Assembly (NCBI RefSeq): GCF_002995805.1
Contig: NZ_PVXL01000026.1
Location: 23,537 to 87,536, forward strand
Length of the DNA: 64,000 nt
Direction of reading: 5' to 3'
From: Neomoorella stamsii
GTDB lineage: Bacteria; Bacillota; DSM-521; Neomoorellales; Neomoorellaceae
Position numbers and translations under genes: made by a program. The notes under the pieces are model-generated. The model was given only the letters and a program-made list of their open reading frames with translations, was not told the origin of the DNA and ran no database searches. Of this stretch, positions 26,208 to 34,639 are shown in pieces (the first letter of the stretch is position 1; each line of letters begins with the position of its first letter).

Positions 26208-26237
26208 GCGGCAGGCTTCCAGCCTGCCGCTTTTGCT
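26208..26237 (+). terminator. Terminator after selD
   Basis: GCGGCAGGCT (26208-26217) pairs with AGCCTGCCGC (26221-26230), loop TCC, followed by TTTTGCTTCT. Confidence 0.88.
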
Positions 26238-26271
26238 TCTGGTAGAAATGAAGAAAAAAATTCGGCCGGCA

Positions 26272-26300
26272 GCAGGAATTTAAAGAGAAATAGCGAACTA
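26272..26300 (+). promoter_or_regulatory. Sigma-H-like promoter upstream of dsrABD
   Basis: GCAGGAA (26272-26278), 15 bases, CGAACTA (26294-26300), preceded by AAAAAAATTCGG. About 50 bp around it, including AATTTATAAATA and CAAAAGTAGT at 26314-26323, is almost identical to the copy at 34556, upstream of the dsrKJOPM operon. Confidence 0.7.
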
Positions 26301-26665
26301 AATTTATAAATAGCAAAAGTAGTTCCTTCAGCAACAAAGGGGTATGGTATCACTTGTGAAAAAGGGGGAAAACCAAAGCCATAGGAAGGAGGAGTATCCC
26401 TCCAGATGTTATAAAAATACCATAAACTCCAAGAAGGGAGATGTTAAGTTTCGGAAAGCGTTTTAAAAAGAGGTTTGGGATTGCGCTAACTATTCCTTGC
26501 AGTTCCGGCCGGGAAACGCTAACGATAGTACTTTCAAATTGATTACCGGGAAGGAGGCGAAGTTAGATCATCCCTGCGGATTGGTATTGGGCGTCGCTGC
26601 ACCAGGCTTTCACGCCGGGCGAGGATTGAAAAAATAAACAAACACCAACAAAGGGGGTATTGCTG
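26301..26665 (+). other. About 360-nt untranslated leader of dsrA
   Basis: No convincing gene. A 35-codon ORF from GTG 26354 lacks a ribosome site and family features. GGAGG/CCTCC near 26388-26402 and GGCGT/ACGCC near 26589-26615 can form hairpins. No known riboswitch class was recognised, but the length suggests post-initiation control. Confidence 0.45.
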
Positions 26666-28084
26666 ATGGATTTTAAACCAAAGCGGCCACAAAAGGAACT
26701 GAAGTATGAAGAGTTACGCATCTACACGGACGAAGAACTGCATAACTACACGGAAGAAGAGCTTAAAGATTTTAAGATCAAGCATGATATTCCTGATTTA
26801 GAGGAGCTGGAGAAGGGGCCGTGGCCCAGCTTTGTCGCCGACGCCAAACGGGAAGCCCTGCACCGCAAGAAACTCCCTAAAGACCGGATGATGATAGACC
26901 AGGACGTAGTGGACGACTTGCTTGGCCAGCTGCAATTATCCTTTGATGACGGGGAAACCCACTGGAAGCACGGCGGCATTGTCGGCGTCTTTGGTTATGG
27001 CGGCGGCGTTATCGGGCGCTACTCCGATGTTCCCGAAAAATATCCTTCTGTTGCCCATTTCCATACCCTGCGCGTCAATCAACCGGCCAGTAAGTTTTAC
27101 AAAACTGACTTCTTGCGGGCCCTGTGTGATCTCTGGGAGTTCCGGGGCAGCGGCATGTTCAATATGCACGGCTCCACCGGTGATATCATCCTGCTGGGGA
27201 CCACCACCGAACAGTTAGAGCCCCTTTTTTATGACCTGACCCATGAACTGGACCAGGATCTTGGCGGTTCGGGCTCGAACCTGCGCACGCCTTCTTGCTG
27301 TGTCGGCAAGGCCCGCTGCGAATTCGCCTGCATCGATACCCAGGATTTGTGCTACGAGCTGACTACCCATTACCAGGATGAGCTGCACCGCCCGGCCTTT
27401 CCCTATAAATTCAAGATCAAGATTGATGGCTGTCCCAACGGCTGTGTGGCTTCCCTTGCCCGTTCTGACATGGCTTTAATCGGTACCTGGCGGGACGACA
27501 TCCGCATCGACCAGGAAGCAGTCCAGGCCTATATCAGGGGTGAAATTCAACCCGATGGCGGTGCCCATAGCGGTCGCGACTGGGGTAAGTTCGATATCCA
27601 GAAGGAAGTCATTGATCTATGTCCTACCGGGTGTATGGCCATGGAGGACGGCGAGCTGGTGATTAATAACCAGGAATGCAACCGTTGCATGCACTGTATC
27701 AATACCATGCCCAGGGCTTTAAGGCCTGGCACCGACACGGGCGTCAGCATCCTCTTTGGAGCCAAAGCGCCGATCCTGGAGGGCGCCCAGCTGGCGGTAT
27801 TGACCGTTCCCTTTATGAAAGCCGAAGCACCCTACGACAACATAAAAGAGCTGCTCGAGAAGGTCTGGGACTGGTGGATTGAAGAAGGCAAGAACCGCGA
27901 GCGCCTGGGCGAACTGATCCAGCGTAAAGGGTTGCCCAGGTTCCTGGAGGTTATCGGTGTCCCGGCTGCTCCCCAGATGGTTAAAATGCCGCGCACCAAC
28001 CCATATATCTTCTGGAAAGAAGAAGACGTACCCGGCGGCTGGAAGCGCGATATCAAAGATTACCGTCTGCGGCATAGACGATAG
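26666..28084 (+). CDS. dsrA: Dissimilatory sulfite reductase alpha subunit DsrA
   Basis: 472 residues, close to the family length (about 400-440) with a longer acidic N-terminal region ('YEELRIYTDEELHNYTEEELKDF'). It forms the alpha2beta2 sulfite reductase with DsrB. Siroheme/[4Fe-4S] motif: 'PSCCVGKARCEFACIDT' near residue 210 and 'KIDGCPNGCVASLARSD' near 255. Ferredoxin insert: 'DLCPTGCM' and 'ECNRCMHCINTMPRALRPGTDTG' near 338. ATG at 26666 is favoured over TTG 26660 because AAGGGGG lies 8 bases upstream of it. dsrB follows by 15 bp. A sigma-H-like promoter lies about 370 bp upstream. Confidence 0.97.
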   Translation: MDFKPKRPQKELKYEELRIYTDEELHNYTEEELKDFKIKHDIPDLEELEKGPWPSFVADAKREALHRKKLPKDRMMIDQDVVDDLLGQLQLSFDDGETHWKHGGIVGVFGYGGGVIGRYSDVPEKYPSVAHFHTLRVNQPASKFYKTDFLRALCDLWEFRGSGMFNMHGSTGDIILLGTTTEQLEPLFYDLTHELDQDLGGSGSNLRTPSCCVGKARCEFACIDTQDLCYELTTHYQDELHRPAFPYKFKIKIDGCPNGCVASLARSDMALIGTWRDDIRIDQEAVQAYIRGEIQPDGGAHSGRDWGKFDIQKEVIDLCPTGCMAMEDGELVINNQECNRCMHCINTMPRALRPGTDTGVSILFGAKAPILEGAQLAVLTVPFMKAEAPYDNIKELLEKVWDWWIEEGKNRERLGELIQRKGLPRFLEVIGVPAAPQMVKMPRTNPYIFWKEEDVPGGWKRDIKDYRLRHRR

Positions 28085-28099
28085 GAGGAGGTTGCGATC

Positions 28100-29287
28100 A
28101 TGGCCTTATCGCAAGAGCGCCTTGGTAAATACAACCCGGAGAAACCGACAGAAAAAAGGATTACTGATATTGGGCCCAGGCACTTCTGGGAGTTTTTCCC
28201 ACCGGTTATTCAAAAGAATTACGGCAAATGGCTTTATCATGACATCTTAGAGCCGGGCATTATGGTTCATGTTTCCGAAACTGGAGACAAGGTTTTTACC
28301 GTAAGATGTGGCGGCTCCCGGTTCATGACGGCCGAAAACGTCCGCGAGATCTGCGATATCGCCGATAAATATTGTGACGGCTACGTCCGTTTCACTACCC
28401 GCAATAACATCGAATTCATGGTCACCAGCTATGAAAAGGTAGAGGCTTTGAAAAAGGACCTCCTAAGCAGGAAATATATCTCCGGGAGCTACAAGTTCCC
28501 TATCGGCGGTACGGGTGCAGGGGTAACTAACATTGTCCATACCCAGGGCTATATCCATTGCCATACCCCGGCTACCGACGCTTCTTCCATGGTCAAGGCC
28601 ATCATGGATGAGCTGATGGACTACTTTACAGGCATGACCCTGCCAGCCCATGTCAGGATTTCCGTGGCCTGCTGTTTAAATATGTGCGGGGCCGTACACT
28701 GCTCTGATATCGCCCTGCTGGGCATCCACCGCAAACCCCCCATTGTGGACGATAATATCGACTCGATCTGTGAAATACCCCTGGCCATTGCCGCCTGCCC
28801 GGTGGGAGCCCTGTCGCCTGGAAAAACGGAAGACGGGAGGAAAACGATTAAGATTAAAGAAGAACGCTGCATGTTCTGCGGCAACTGTTATACCATGTGC
28901 CCGGCTTTGCCTATTGCCGATAAGCTTGGTGATGGGGTAGCCGTCCTGGCCGGCGGCAAGATATCCAATCGCATCAGCGAACCCAAGTTCTCTAAGGTAG
29001 TCGTACCCTGGCTGCCCAATAACTTCCCCCGCTTCCCGGAAGTGGTGGCCACCGTCAAGAAGATCATTGAAGTTTATGCCGCTGATGCAAGGAAGTATGA
29101 GCGTATCGGCGACTGGGCGGAAAGGATCGGCTGGGAGAAGTTCTTTGAGAAGTGTGAGTTGCCCTTTACCGAGCACCTGATTGATGATTATCGCCTGGCC
29201 TACGATACCTACCGTACCAGCACCCAGTTTAAATATACTGGGGCGGCCTGGGAAGTCTCCAGGGCGGCAGGAGGTATTGACGACTAG
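28100..29287 (+). CDS. dsrB: Dissimilatory sulfite reductase beta subunit DsrB
   Basis: A 395-residue DsrB carrying the catalytically active siroheme in the DsrAB enzyme. The cluster ligands are in '[23 protein letters not shown]' (about 150-170) and '[16 protein letters not shown]' (about 187-200). The ferredoxin domain is '[20 protein letters not shown]' near 254-272, with an additional '[11 protein letters not shown]'. The N-terminal '[27 protein letters not shown]' and substrate-channel region are typical. GGAGGAGG precedes the ATG, 15 bp after dsrA. dsrD follows 29 bp downstream, giving the usual dsrABD order. Confidence 0.97.
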   Translation: MALSQERLGKYNPEKPTEKRITDIGPRHFWEFFPPVIQKNYGKWLYHDILEPGIMVHVSETGDKVFTVRCGGSRFMTAENVREICDIADKYCDGYVRFTTRNNIEFMVTSYEKVEALKKDLLSRKYISGSYKFPIGGTGAGVTNIVHTQGYIHCHTPATDASSMVKAIMDELMDYFTGMTLPAHVRISVACCLNMCGAVHCSDIALLGIHRKPPIVDDNIDSICEIPLAIAACPVGALSPGKTEDGRKTIKIKEERCMFCGNCYTMCPALPIADKLGDGVAVLAGGKISNRISEPKFSKVVVPWLPNNFPRFPEVVATVKKIIEVYAADARKYERIGDWAERIGWEKFFEKCELPFTEHLIDDYRLAYDTYRTSTQFKYTGAAWEVSRAAGGIDD

Positions 29288-29316
29288 GCCTGCCTGAAGA
29301 TAAGGGGGTATGAGCG

Positions 29317-29550
29317 ATGATGGAGGAGATTAAAAAGGCCATCCTCGAGTTTGCCGAGACCAGTAAAAAGAGCAAGTTCTACTTCAAGGACCTGGAAAAG
29401 GCCGTCCAGGCCAAGATCCCGGAAGCCAAAATGAGGGACATTAAAAAGGCTGCTACGGAACTGGTTAACGAAGAAAAATTAATCTATTTCTCCACCGGTA
29501 GCACCACCATGTACGGTTTAAAGGGAAGGGGTGTAACTGAAGACCAGTAG
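29317..29550 (+). CDS. dsrD: DsrD, winged-helix activator of DsrAB
   Basis: A 77-residue winged-helix protein: 'EEIKKAILEFAETSKKSKFYFKDLEKAV', 'KMRDIKKAATELVNEEKLIYFSTGSTTMYGLKGRG'. DsrD is found with reductive-type DsrAB and has been shown to stimulate DsrAB allosterically rather than bind DNA. Its presence here argues that the adjacent DsrAB works in the reductive direction. Start is at ATG 29317 (or 29320) after GGGGG. A large inverted repeat follows the gene. Confidence 0.95.
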   Translation: MMEEIKKAILEFAETSKKSKFYFKDLEKAVQAKIPEAKMRDIKKAATELVNEEKLIYFSTGSTTMYGLKGRGVTEDQ

Positions 29551-29602
29551 TTAGGCAGGTATGAGCAAAAAAATAGTATAAAAGCTGGCTTTTGTTTGAA
29601 GC

Positions 29603-29680
29603 GAGCGGCCAGCACTCAACTCGCAAAGGTTTTGTTCACAAAGATTCACCTGCGTTAAACGAGTTGAGTGCTGGGCGCTC
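29603..29680. repeat. 21-bp inverted repeat downstream of dsrD
   Basis: The arm at 29603-29623 is the reverse complement of 29660-29680 with one mismatch; the cores are CAGCACTCAACTCG and CGAGTTGAGTGCTG. The loop is 36 bases. CGCAAAGG follows both arms, and GAAGCGAG lies just outside both ends as a direct repeat. It could be a processing or stability structure for the dsrABD mRNA, or a small mobile-element relic. Confidence 0.7.
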
Positions 29681-29737
29681 CGCAAAGGCCAGGAAGCGAG
29701 GGAAAATAAAGCCCAGCAAATACGTTTTTTAGGAAAA

Positions 29738-29770
29738 GAGGCTGCCAAACTTATATGATAGCAGCCTCTC
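29738..29770. terminator. Hairpin before the TPR gene
   Basis: GAGGCTGC (29738-29745) pairs with GCAGCCTC (29761-29768); the T tract after it is poor (TCCTTAT). Confidence 0.5.
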
Positions 29771-29804
29771 CTTATATTAGGCCGTTACAGGAAGGACGAA
29801 GGTG

Positions 29805-30431
29805 ATGCAAGAACCACAGGACTTTGAATCATTTATTGCCGGGCAAAAGCGCATCCTGGCGGAAAACCCCGGGTGCGCCACGGCGCTCTACAACCTGGGT
29901 GTTTCCTATATGCAGCAGGGGAAATGGGACGAGGCTATTGTGGCCTTTGAAGAGGCGATTGCCAGCAGCGGCCGCATGTTTGAGGCTTATGTAAACCTGG
30001 GCTATATCTACTGGCAAAAGGGAGACCTGGAAAAGGTAGTGGAAGCCAACGAAAAAGCCATCACCATCGAGCCGCGGTATGCCAGGGGTTATGCCAACCT
30101 GGGGTTTGCTTATTCCCAGATGGGCAGGACTGAGGAGGCCATTGCCGCCCTGGAGAAGGCCATCGAGATGAACCCCAGGATCGTCCAGGCGTGGAATAAC
30201 CTGGCCAACTGTTATCTCCAGCAGGGCGACATCGCCAAGGCCATCGCCACCGGTCAGAAGTTACTGGAGATGGCACCTGATTTTGCCCTGGGGCATAATA
30301 ATCTCGCCTATGCCTATTATTTAAACGGCAATTTTACCATGGCAATTGAACACGTTGACCGGGCCATTAAACTTGGATTTAAAGTCCACCCGGATTTTCT
30401 CAAAGAACTGGAACCATATCGTAACAGTTAA
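29805..30431 (+). CDS. Tetratricopeptide repeat protein
   Basis: A 208-residue protein made of about five tandem 34-residue TPR units from about residue 20 to 190 ('ALYNLGVSYMQQGKWDEAIVAFEEAI', 'AYVNLGYIYWQKGDLEKVVEANEKAI', 'GYANLGFAYSQMGRTEEAIAALEKAI', 'AWNNLANCYLQQGDIAKAIATGQKLL', 'GHNNLAYAYYLNGNFTMAIEHVDRAI'). No signal peptide, so it is a cytoplasmic scaffold. TPR proteins of this kind occur beside dsr genes in several sulfite/sulfate reducers, but the partner is unknown. It stands alone between a hairpin and a convergent gene. Start could be GTG 29802 or ATG 29805. Confidence 0.85.
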   Translation: MQEPQDFESFIAGQKRILAENPGCATALYNLGVSYMQQGKWDEAIVAFEEAIASSGRMFEAYVNLGYIYWQKGDLEKVVEANEKAITIEPRYARGYANLGFAYSQMGRTEEAIAALEKAIEMNPRIVQAWNNLANCYLQQGDIAKAIATGQKLLEMAPDFALGHNNLAYAYYLNGNFTMAIEHVDRAIKLGFKVHPDFLKELEPYRNS

Positions 30432-30437
30432 GGTAGG

Positions 30438-31508
30438 TCAGAGCCTGGCCAGGGCTTCAGACGCCAGTTGCGCCACTGTCTTTTTTTGTAAATTGCCGCT
30501 GTCGTAGAAGGTTACTGGCTGCCCGTCATCCTGAAGACCCTGTAGCATATCCCTGGCCGTTGCCGCGCTTAAGTTGCCAAGGAGCCAGGCCGTATAGCCC
30601 CTCGTTGCAGGGTCCGGGTCCTGAAGAAAGGGTAGAAAGCGTAAGCAGGCCGGGCGGATAAGCCCGGGTTTTACCCTGGCAATACTGCCGATGGCCCGCA
30701 GGGCCTGGGGCCGGAGGGTTGTGTCTACCAGCAACTGGTACAGCGTTGGGATATACCCGGCAAAGGTTTCCGGGAGGTTGGCGATAATTGCACCGGCGGC
30801 ATCGATGGCCCCCCAGCCTGAAGAACCAGGGTCCGTAACGGAGGTTAATAATCCCTGCAGCAGCCGGGCAATAGTTTCCGGGTCCTTTTGCGCAATGACG
30901 GCGGCTACTTTACCTAAAATATCAGCGGCCCGGAGGCGGAGTAGTTCGTCACCAGCATAGAGAAGCCGCTGCAGCTCCCTGATCAGGCGCCGTTCAAACC
31001 TGGCTATATTTAAAATGGTTTCGACCTGATATTCATTTACCAGGGCCTCTATTTCTTTTTTAGTGAACTTCTTTTCACAAGGAGGCGCTGTAGATGTTTG
31101 GGAGGAAATGGCTGCAGCCCGCTCCAATTTGTTTTGCATCCCCTGGCGGGTGACCTCCAGAATGTCCGGGTGCAGTTTAACGAAATAAAGGGCGCCGGTT
31201 ATTCTCCTGCCCTCATAAAACCCGCCGGGAACAATTAAATGGGTTTCATAGTCGTAGTTCTCAACCAGCTTTTCCAGGTAATCCTCCTCTGGTAGCAGAC
31301 CCCAGGCCAGGTCCCAGTCCAGGTTACAGCCAAAGACCAGGGCTTCAATGAAGGCCGCTCCCAGGTTATGACCGGTTATATCGCAGGCATAGACGGCACC
31401 ACAGGAACAGGCACCCACCGGCATTTCGTTTGGCCGGCGAGTAACCTGCTCTTTTGGCCTAGCAACGGGCAACCCGCAAAAGGGGCAGGTGGGCTTGAGG
31501 GTAATCAA
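30438..31508 (-). CDS. HEAT-like repeat protein with N-terminal zinc-ribbon (DVU0298-like)
   Basis: A 356-residue protein. The N terminus has C-x2-C in 'TCPFCGLPV' and C-x-C in 'GACSCGAVYACD', a probable zinc site. Residues 30-130 have no recognised fold ('AAFIEALVFGCNLDWDLAWGLLPEEDYLEKLVENYDYETHL'). Residues about 190-355 are HEAT/PBS-lyase-like helical repeats ('RLRAADILGKVAAVIAQKD', 'GAIDAAGAIIANLP', 'RPQALRAIGSIARVKP', 'ATRGYTAWLLGNLSAATA'). From memory this resembles the DVU0298 family found in sulfate reducers, but I cannot verify it. Start is TTG, with the ribosome site inside the end of the FmdB gene 3 bp upstream, so the two are coupled. Confidence 0.72.
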   Translation of the reverse strand: MITLKPTCPFCGLPVARPKEQVTRRPNEMPVGACSCGAVYACDITGHNLGAAFIEALVFGCNLDWDLAWGLLPEEDYLEKLVENYDYETHLIVPGGFYEGRRITGALYFVKLHPDILEVTRQGMQNKLERAAAISSQTSTAPPCEKKFTKKEIEALVNEYQVETILNIARFERRLIRELQRLLYAGDELLRLRAADILGKVAAVIAQKDPETIARLLQGLLTSVTDPGSSGWGAIDAAGAIIANLPETFAGYIPTLYQLLVDTTLRPQALRAIGSIARVKPGLIRPACLRFLPFLQDPDPATRGYTAWLLGNLSAATARDMLQGLQDDGQPVTFYDSGNLQKKTVAQLASEALARL

Positions 31509-31511
31509 CCT

Positions 31512-31757
31512 TTATTCCTCCGGTCCCGGGATATCCAGGGTCATGCAGTTGCTGCCGGGGCTGCAGGATTTGGTCGTGAGCTTTGGTTTTTGCTCACCCT
31601 TTCCCGAACGGGTGAGAAAATTAACCCGGCTGATTACCCGTTCCAGGGACCGGGACTGGCACCCCGGACACTGGAGTTCGACCTTTTCGTGCATACTGGC
31701 AAAACGCTTTTCAAAAAGTTTCCCGCACTCCAGGCAGCGAAATTCGTATATAGGCAT
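31512..31757 (-). CDS. FmdB-family zinc-ribbon protein
   Basis: An 81-residue protein beginning 'MPIYEFRCLECGKLFEKRF', the hallmark of FmdB/CxxC_CxxC_SSSS zinc ribbons. A second C-x2-C follows in 'LQCPGCQSRSLERVISRVNF'. ATG at 31757 is chosen over an upstream start because GGGAGA lies 8 bases before it and the family begins exactly here. The C-terminal tail has two more cysteines (KSCSPGSNC), which is less usual. FmdB proteins are small regulators or metal-handling proteins of uncertain role. The gene leads the leftward transcript with the HEAT-like gene. Confidence 0.88.
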   Translation of the reverse strand: MPIYEFRCLECGKLFEKRFASMHEKVELQCPGCQSRSLERVISRVNFLTRSGKGEQKPKLTTKSCSPGSNCMTLDIPGPEE

Positions 31758-31912
31758 TATTATTCTCCCTTTTTTAAGTCTTTGTCTCAGCATTATTGTA
31801 ACAACCCTGGGGTTTTACGTCAACAACCGGCGCATTCCAGTTAAACTATCCCCGGTTGCTGGTGATTATGGTATAATGAGGTGCAGGTGCTTAATAAGGA
31901 AGGGAAACAGGT

Positions 31913-32530
31913 ATGGATATCAGTACCCTGGCGCCGCTGGTAGCAGCCTGGGCCAAAATGCAGGCGACTGCGGCAGGTAATACTGGCGGCATTAAAGATA
32001 GCTTCAATAATCTTTTTTACCTGGTACTCCTGGCGGAACTGGAAGAGGGACAATCTCCGGCAGTAGAGGCAACAGGGACGGGCAGAAAGCCGGCAACTGC
32101 CGCCCATAACCCTCGTTCTGGGGCCCGCAGCCTGCCCGAGCCTGGTTTTAAGGACCTCATCAGCCGGGTGGCGGCCAGGTACAACCTGCCGGCAGCCCTG
32201 CTCCAGGGTGTAGTCGAGGCGGAGTCCGGCTTTAATCCCCGGGCGGTATCACCGGCCGGGGCCATGGGGCTCATGCAGCTCATGCCGGCGACGGCCAGGG
32301 CCCTGGGGGTGACAGATCCCTTCAACCCGGAAGCCAACCTGGACGGCGGCGCCAGGTACTTAAGGCAGCTTCTGGACCGCTTCCAGGGTGATCTGGCCCT
32401 TGCCCTGGCAGCCTACAACGCCGGCCCCGGCGCCGTTAAACGTTACGGCCACATTCCTCCTTACCGGGAAACGCGGGCCTATATCCAGAAGGTCCTGGCC
32501 GCCGCTCGCAGGTTTGAAGGCCTGGCCTAA
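31913..32530 (+). CDS. Lytic transglycosylase (SLT domain)
   Basis: A 205-residue protein whose C-terminal 125 residues are a soluble lytic transglycosylase domain: 'FKDLISRVAARYNLPAALLQGVVEAESGFNPRAVSPAGAMGLMQLMPATARALG' with the catalytic glutamate in 'AESGFNP' near residue 102, then 'NLDGGARYLRQLLDRFQGDLALALAAYNAGPGAVKRYG'. It cleaves peptidoglycan with 1,6-anhydro ring formation. The N-terminal 75 residues lack a classical signal peptide, as in flagellar or cell-division-associated Firmicute SLTs. The stop overlaps by 4 bp the end of the convergent ccsB gene. Confidence 0.9.
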   Translation: MDISTLAPLVAAWAKMQATAAGNTGGIKDSFNNLFYLVLLAELEEGQSPAVEATGTGRKPATAAHNPRSGARSLPEPGFKDLISRVAARYNLPAALLQGVVEAESGFNPRAVSPAGAMGLMQLMPATARALGVTDPFNPEANLDGGARYLRQLLDRFQGDLALALAAYNAGPGAVKRYGHIPPYRETRAYIQKVLAAARRFEGLA

Positions 32531-33336
32531 ACATATACATAGCTGTGGGCGCCAGGAAGGAGTAGTGAGACGCCAAACAAGGTAAAGAGCACCGCCAGGA
32601 AGCCCACGATGGCCATAATGGCGGCCCTTTTCCCCCGCCAGCCGTAAGTTTTCCGGGCGTGGAGATAAGCGGCGTAAATCAGCCAGGTAATTAAAGCCCA
32701 GGTTTCCTTGGGGTCCCAGCCCCACCACCTGCCCCAGACCTCTTCGGCCCAGACGGCCCCGGTAATTAGAACCAGGGTCATAAAGGGAAATCCTACCGCT
32801 ACCGACCAGTGGAGCAGGTTATCGATCTTAGCCAGGGGCGGCAGGATACTTTCGCCGATGCTGTCGTATCCCTTTTCTTTGAGCAGATAAATAATGCCTA
32901 AACAAAAGGACAGGCCGAAGGCGCCGTAAGCGATGATGGCTGTAAGAACATGAAACTGCAGCCAGATGCTCTGGAGGGCCGGCATCAGGGGCCTGGTGCC
33001 AGAAGATAAGGTATTGCTATAGGAGAGGATAATTACTTCCAGGAGAGCTACCAGAACCATTAACAGGTCCGATTTGATCATCTTGCGGGAAATAAGATAA
33101 AACAGGAGAATGCCCCAGGCAAAAAGCAGGGCAAATTCGTATAAAGTAGCCAAGGGCAGCCTGCCGCCAGTAATACTGCGCAGCACCAGGGCCAGGGTCA
33201 GGGAAGCAAAGGACAGGACCAGGGCCCCTAGGGCCAGGGGACCGGTATATTTGTTGGGTCTCCATAGGGAGATTAGGCTTAAAGTAACGGCTGCCAGCAA
33301 CAAAATATAGGCTACAAGGTTAAAACTGGATTCCAT
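32527..33336 (-). CDS. ccsB: Cytochrome c biogenesis protein CcsB (CcsA/ResC type)
   Basis: A 269-residue membrane protein with eight or so helices and the tryptophan-rich heme-handling motif 'WGRWWGWDPKETWALITWLIYAAYLHAR' near residue 208-235, plus conserved histidines ('QFHVLTAIIAYGAFGLSF', 'NLLHWSVAVG'). With ResB it forms the system II machinery that delivers heme to the outside of the membrane and attaches it to CxxCH. ResB is encoded just upstream on the same strand. The only nearby multiheme substrate is DsrJ at 36.8 kb, divergently transcribed, so the two genes are plausibly there to mature DsrJ. Confidence 0.92.
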   Translation of the reverse strand: MESSFNLVAYILLLAAVTLSLISLWRPNKYTGPLALGALVLSFASLTLALVLRSITGGRLPLATLYEFALLFAWGILLFYLISRKMIKSDLLMVLVALLEVIILSYSNTLSSGTRPLMPALQSIWLQFHVLTAIIAYGAFGLSFCLGIIYLLKEKGYDSIGESILPPLAKIDNLLHWSVAVGFPFMTLVLITGAVWAEEVWGRWWGWDPKETWALITWLIYAAYLHARKTYGWRGKRAAIMAIVGFLAVLFTLFGVSLLLPGAHSYVYV

Positions 33337-33394
33337 ATCTTGGCGCCACCTCTCTTTTTACTTCTTCGCTTTTACTTGTTCGCTGGTGACGATG

Positions 33395-34441
33395 CTAACT
33401 GTCATGCGGAGCTCTTCCCGGAACATGTTTATCAGGCATCAGGTAGCGAAGAACAAAACCCAGCAATAACAAGATAAACCCGGTGTAAATTATTCCAACC
33501 CCCGGGTCTTTTTTGATCTCCAGTCCGGTGTAATAACGGTAGCCGGAAAAGGTAACGGGATAGCCGTCCACGACTTTCGTTTCCTTCTCGGCCAGGACTT
33601 GCCTCGCCGTTACTTGATGATCCTGGAAAAGGACGACAGCCAGTCTGGGGTTATTGGGCAAGGGGGAACGTGAATGTAACCTGCCCCCTTGTTCATCAAA
33701 ATCAGGAATAAAGAAAAACATCAGCCTTAAGTTTTTGCCCAGGTCGATGTCAAGGCCCCGGCCACTGGCCAGGTCAAAGGGTACCACTTTACCGTCAATA
33801 ACGGCCTGTCCCCGGGCCAGCCAGCCGTAACTGGTCTGGTAAATTTTTAAGCCCTTAAATTTTAAGGGACGGTTTACCCAGATATCTTGCTCAATTTCCT
33901 GGCCATCAGCTGTTTTAAGGGATACGCTGCTAATATACTGCCTGGGCTGGAGGTTTTCGTAATATTCGATTTTAAACTCCTTAACCGTTAAAACCTGGCC
34001 CGGAAAACCCCTGCCGGCCAGGTCGAGGCTGTCGCCGACACCGATTTCAACATAGGTATGCCGGCCCATAACCCCGGATATGACCGCCCCGGTCAGGATC
34101 ACCAGGATACTTAAGTGCAGGATAATGGAACCCCACCCACGCCGGCCAGGGGCTTTTTTTACCCGCCGTAGCGAGCAGGTCAGGATATTGACGGCTAAAA
34201 TTGCCCCCACGGTAATAAACCACCAGCTGCGGTATAAGTGGTCCAGGGACAGGAGGACAATCAATCTTCCAGGCAGTTCTCCGTAATAAGCACGGTAGAA
34301 CCCTGCGGGCTGGCCCTGGGGAAGGAAGCTCCCCAGGGAAGCCAGGACTCCCAGGAGCAATAAAAGCAAAAGCCCCAGTTTCATGGAAGATAAAAGTCCT
34401 AAACTCGGACGTTCCTGGTTGTTGTTGCCGGCCAATGCCAT
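33395..34441 (-). CDS. resB: Cytochrome c biogenesis protein ResB (Ccs1)
   Basis: A 348-residue ResB protein. It has three N-terminal transmembrane helices (about 20-40, 65-85 and 100-125; 'SMKLGLLLLLLLGVLASLGSFLPQ', 'WWFITVGAILAVNILTCSLRR', 'GSIILHLSILVILTGAVISG'), a large extracytoplasmic domain ('DIWVNRPLKFKGLKIYQTSYGW'), and a final helix ('VGIIYTGFILLLLGFVLRYL'). It works with CcsB in system II heme attachment. The gene precedes ccsB by about 58 bp on the minus strand. Start ATG 34441 is uncertain by one codon (GTG 34444). Confidence 0.93.
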   Translation of the reverse strand: MALAGNNNQERPSLGLLSSMKLGLLLLLLLGVLASLGSFLPQGQPAGFYRAYYGELPGRLIVLLSLDHLYRSWWFITVGAILAVNILTCSLRRVKKAPGRRGWGSIILHLSILVILTGAVISGVMGRHTYVEIGVGDSLDLAGRGFPGQVLTVKEFKIEYYENLQPRQYISSVSLKTADGQEIEQDIWVNRPLKFKGLKIYQTSYGWLARGQAVIDGKVVPFDLASGRGLDIDLGKNLRLMFFFIPDFDEQGGRLHSRSPLPNNPRLAVVLFQDHQVTARQVLAEKETKVVDGYPVTFSGYRYYTGLEIKKDPGVGIIYTGFILLLLGFVLRYLMPDKHVPGRAPHDS

Positions 34442-34555
34442 CACCTTTTAGTAGGATTCTGTCAGTTAAGGATGAGTATACACTAGCGGTTGTCCGGTGG
34501 TCAATGGAGATAGTATAAATACATTTTGACGTACAAAAAAATATTACTGCCCGCG

Positions 34556-34584
34556 GCAGGAATTTTAAGAGAAATAGCGAACTA
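34556..34584 (+). promoter_or_regulatory. Sigma-H-like promoter upstream of the RsbRD-dsrKJOPM operon
   Basis: GCAGGAA (34556-34562), 15 bases, CGAACTA (34578-34584), preceded by AAAAAAATATTACTG. CAAAAGTAGT lies at 34598-34607. The region is nearly identical to the one before dsrA. The GTG of the first gene lies 56 bp downstream. Confidence 0.72.
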
Positions 34585-34639
34585 AATTTATAAATACCAA
34601 AAGTAGTGCTCCGGTGAACGAAGGGACTGGGGGGAGTTT

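Noticed and set aside
26354..26461. 35-codon ORF in the dsrA leader
   Set aside because: No ribosome site, no family features, and highly basic composition without conservation evidence. Kept only as part of the leader description.
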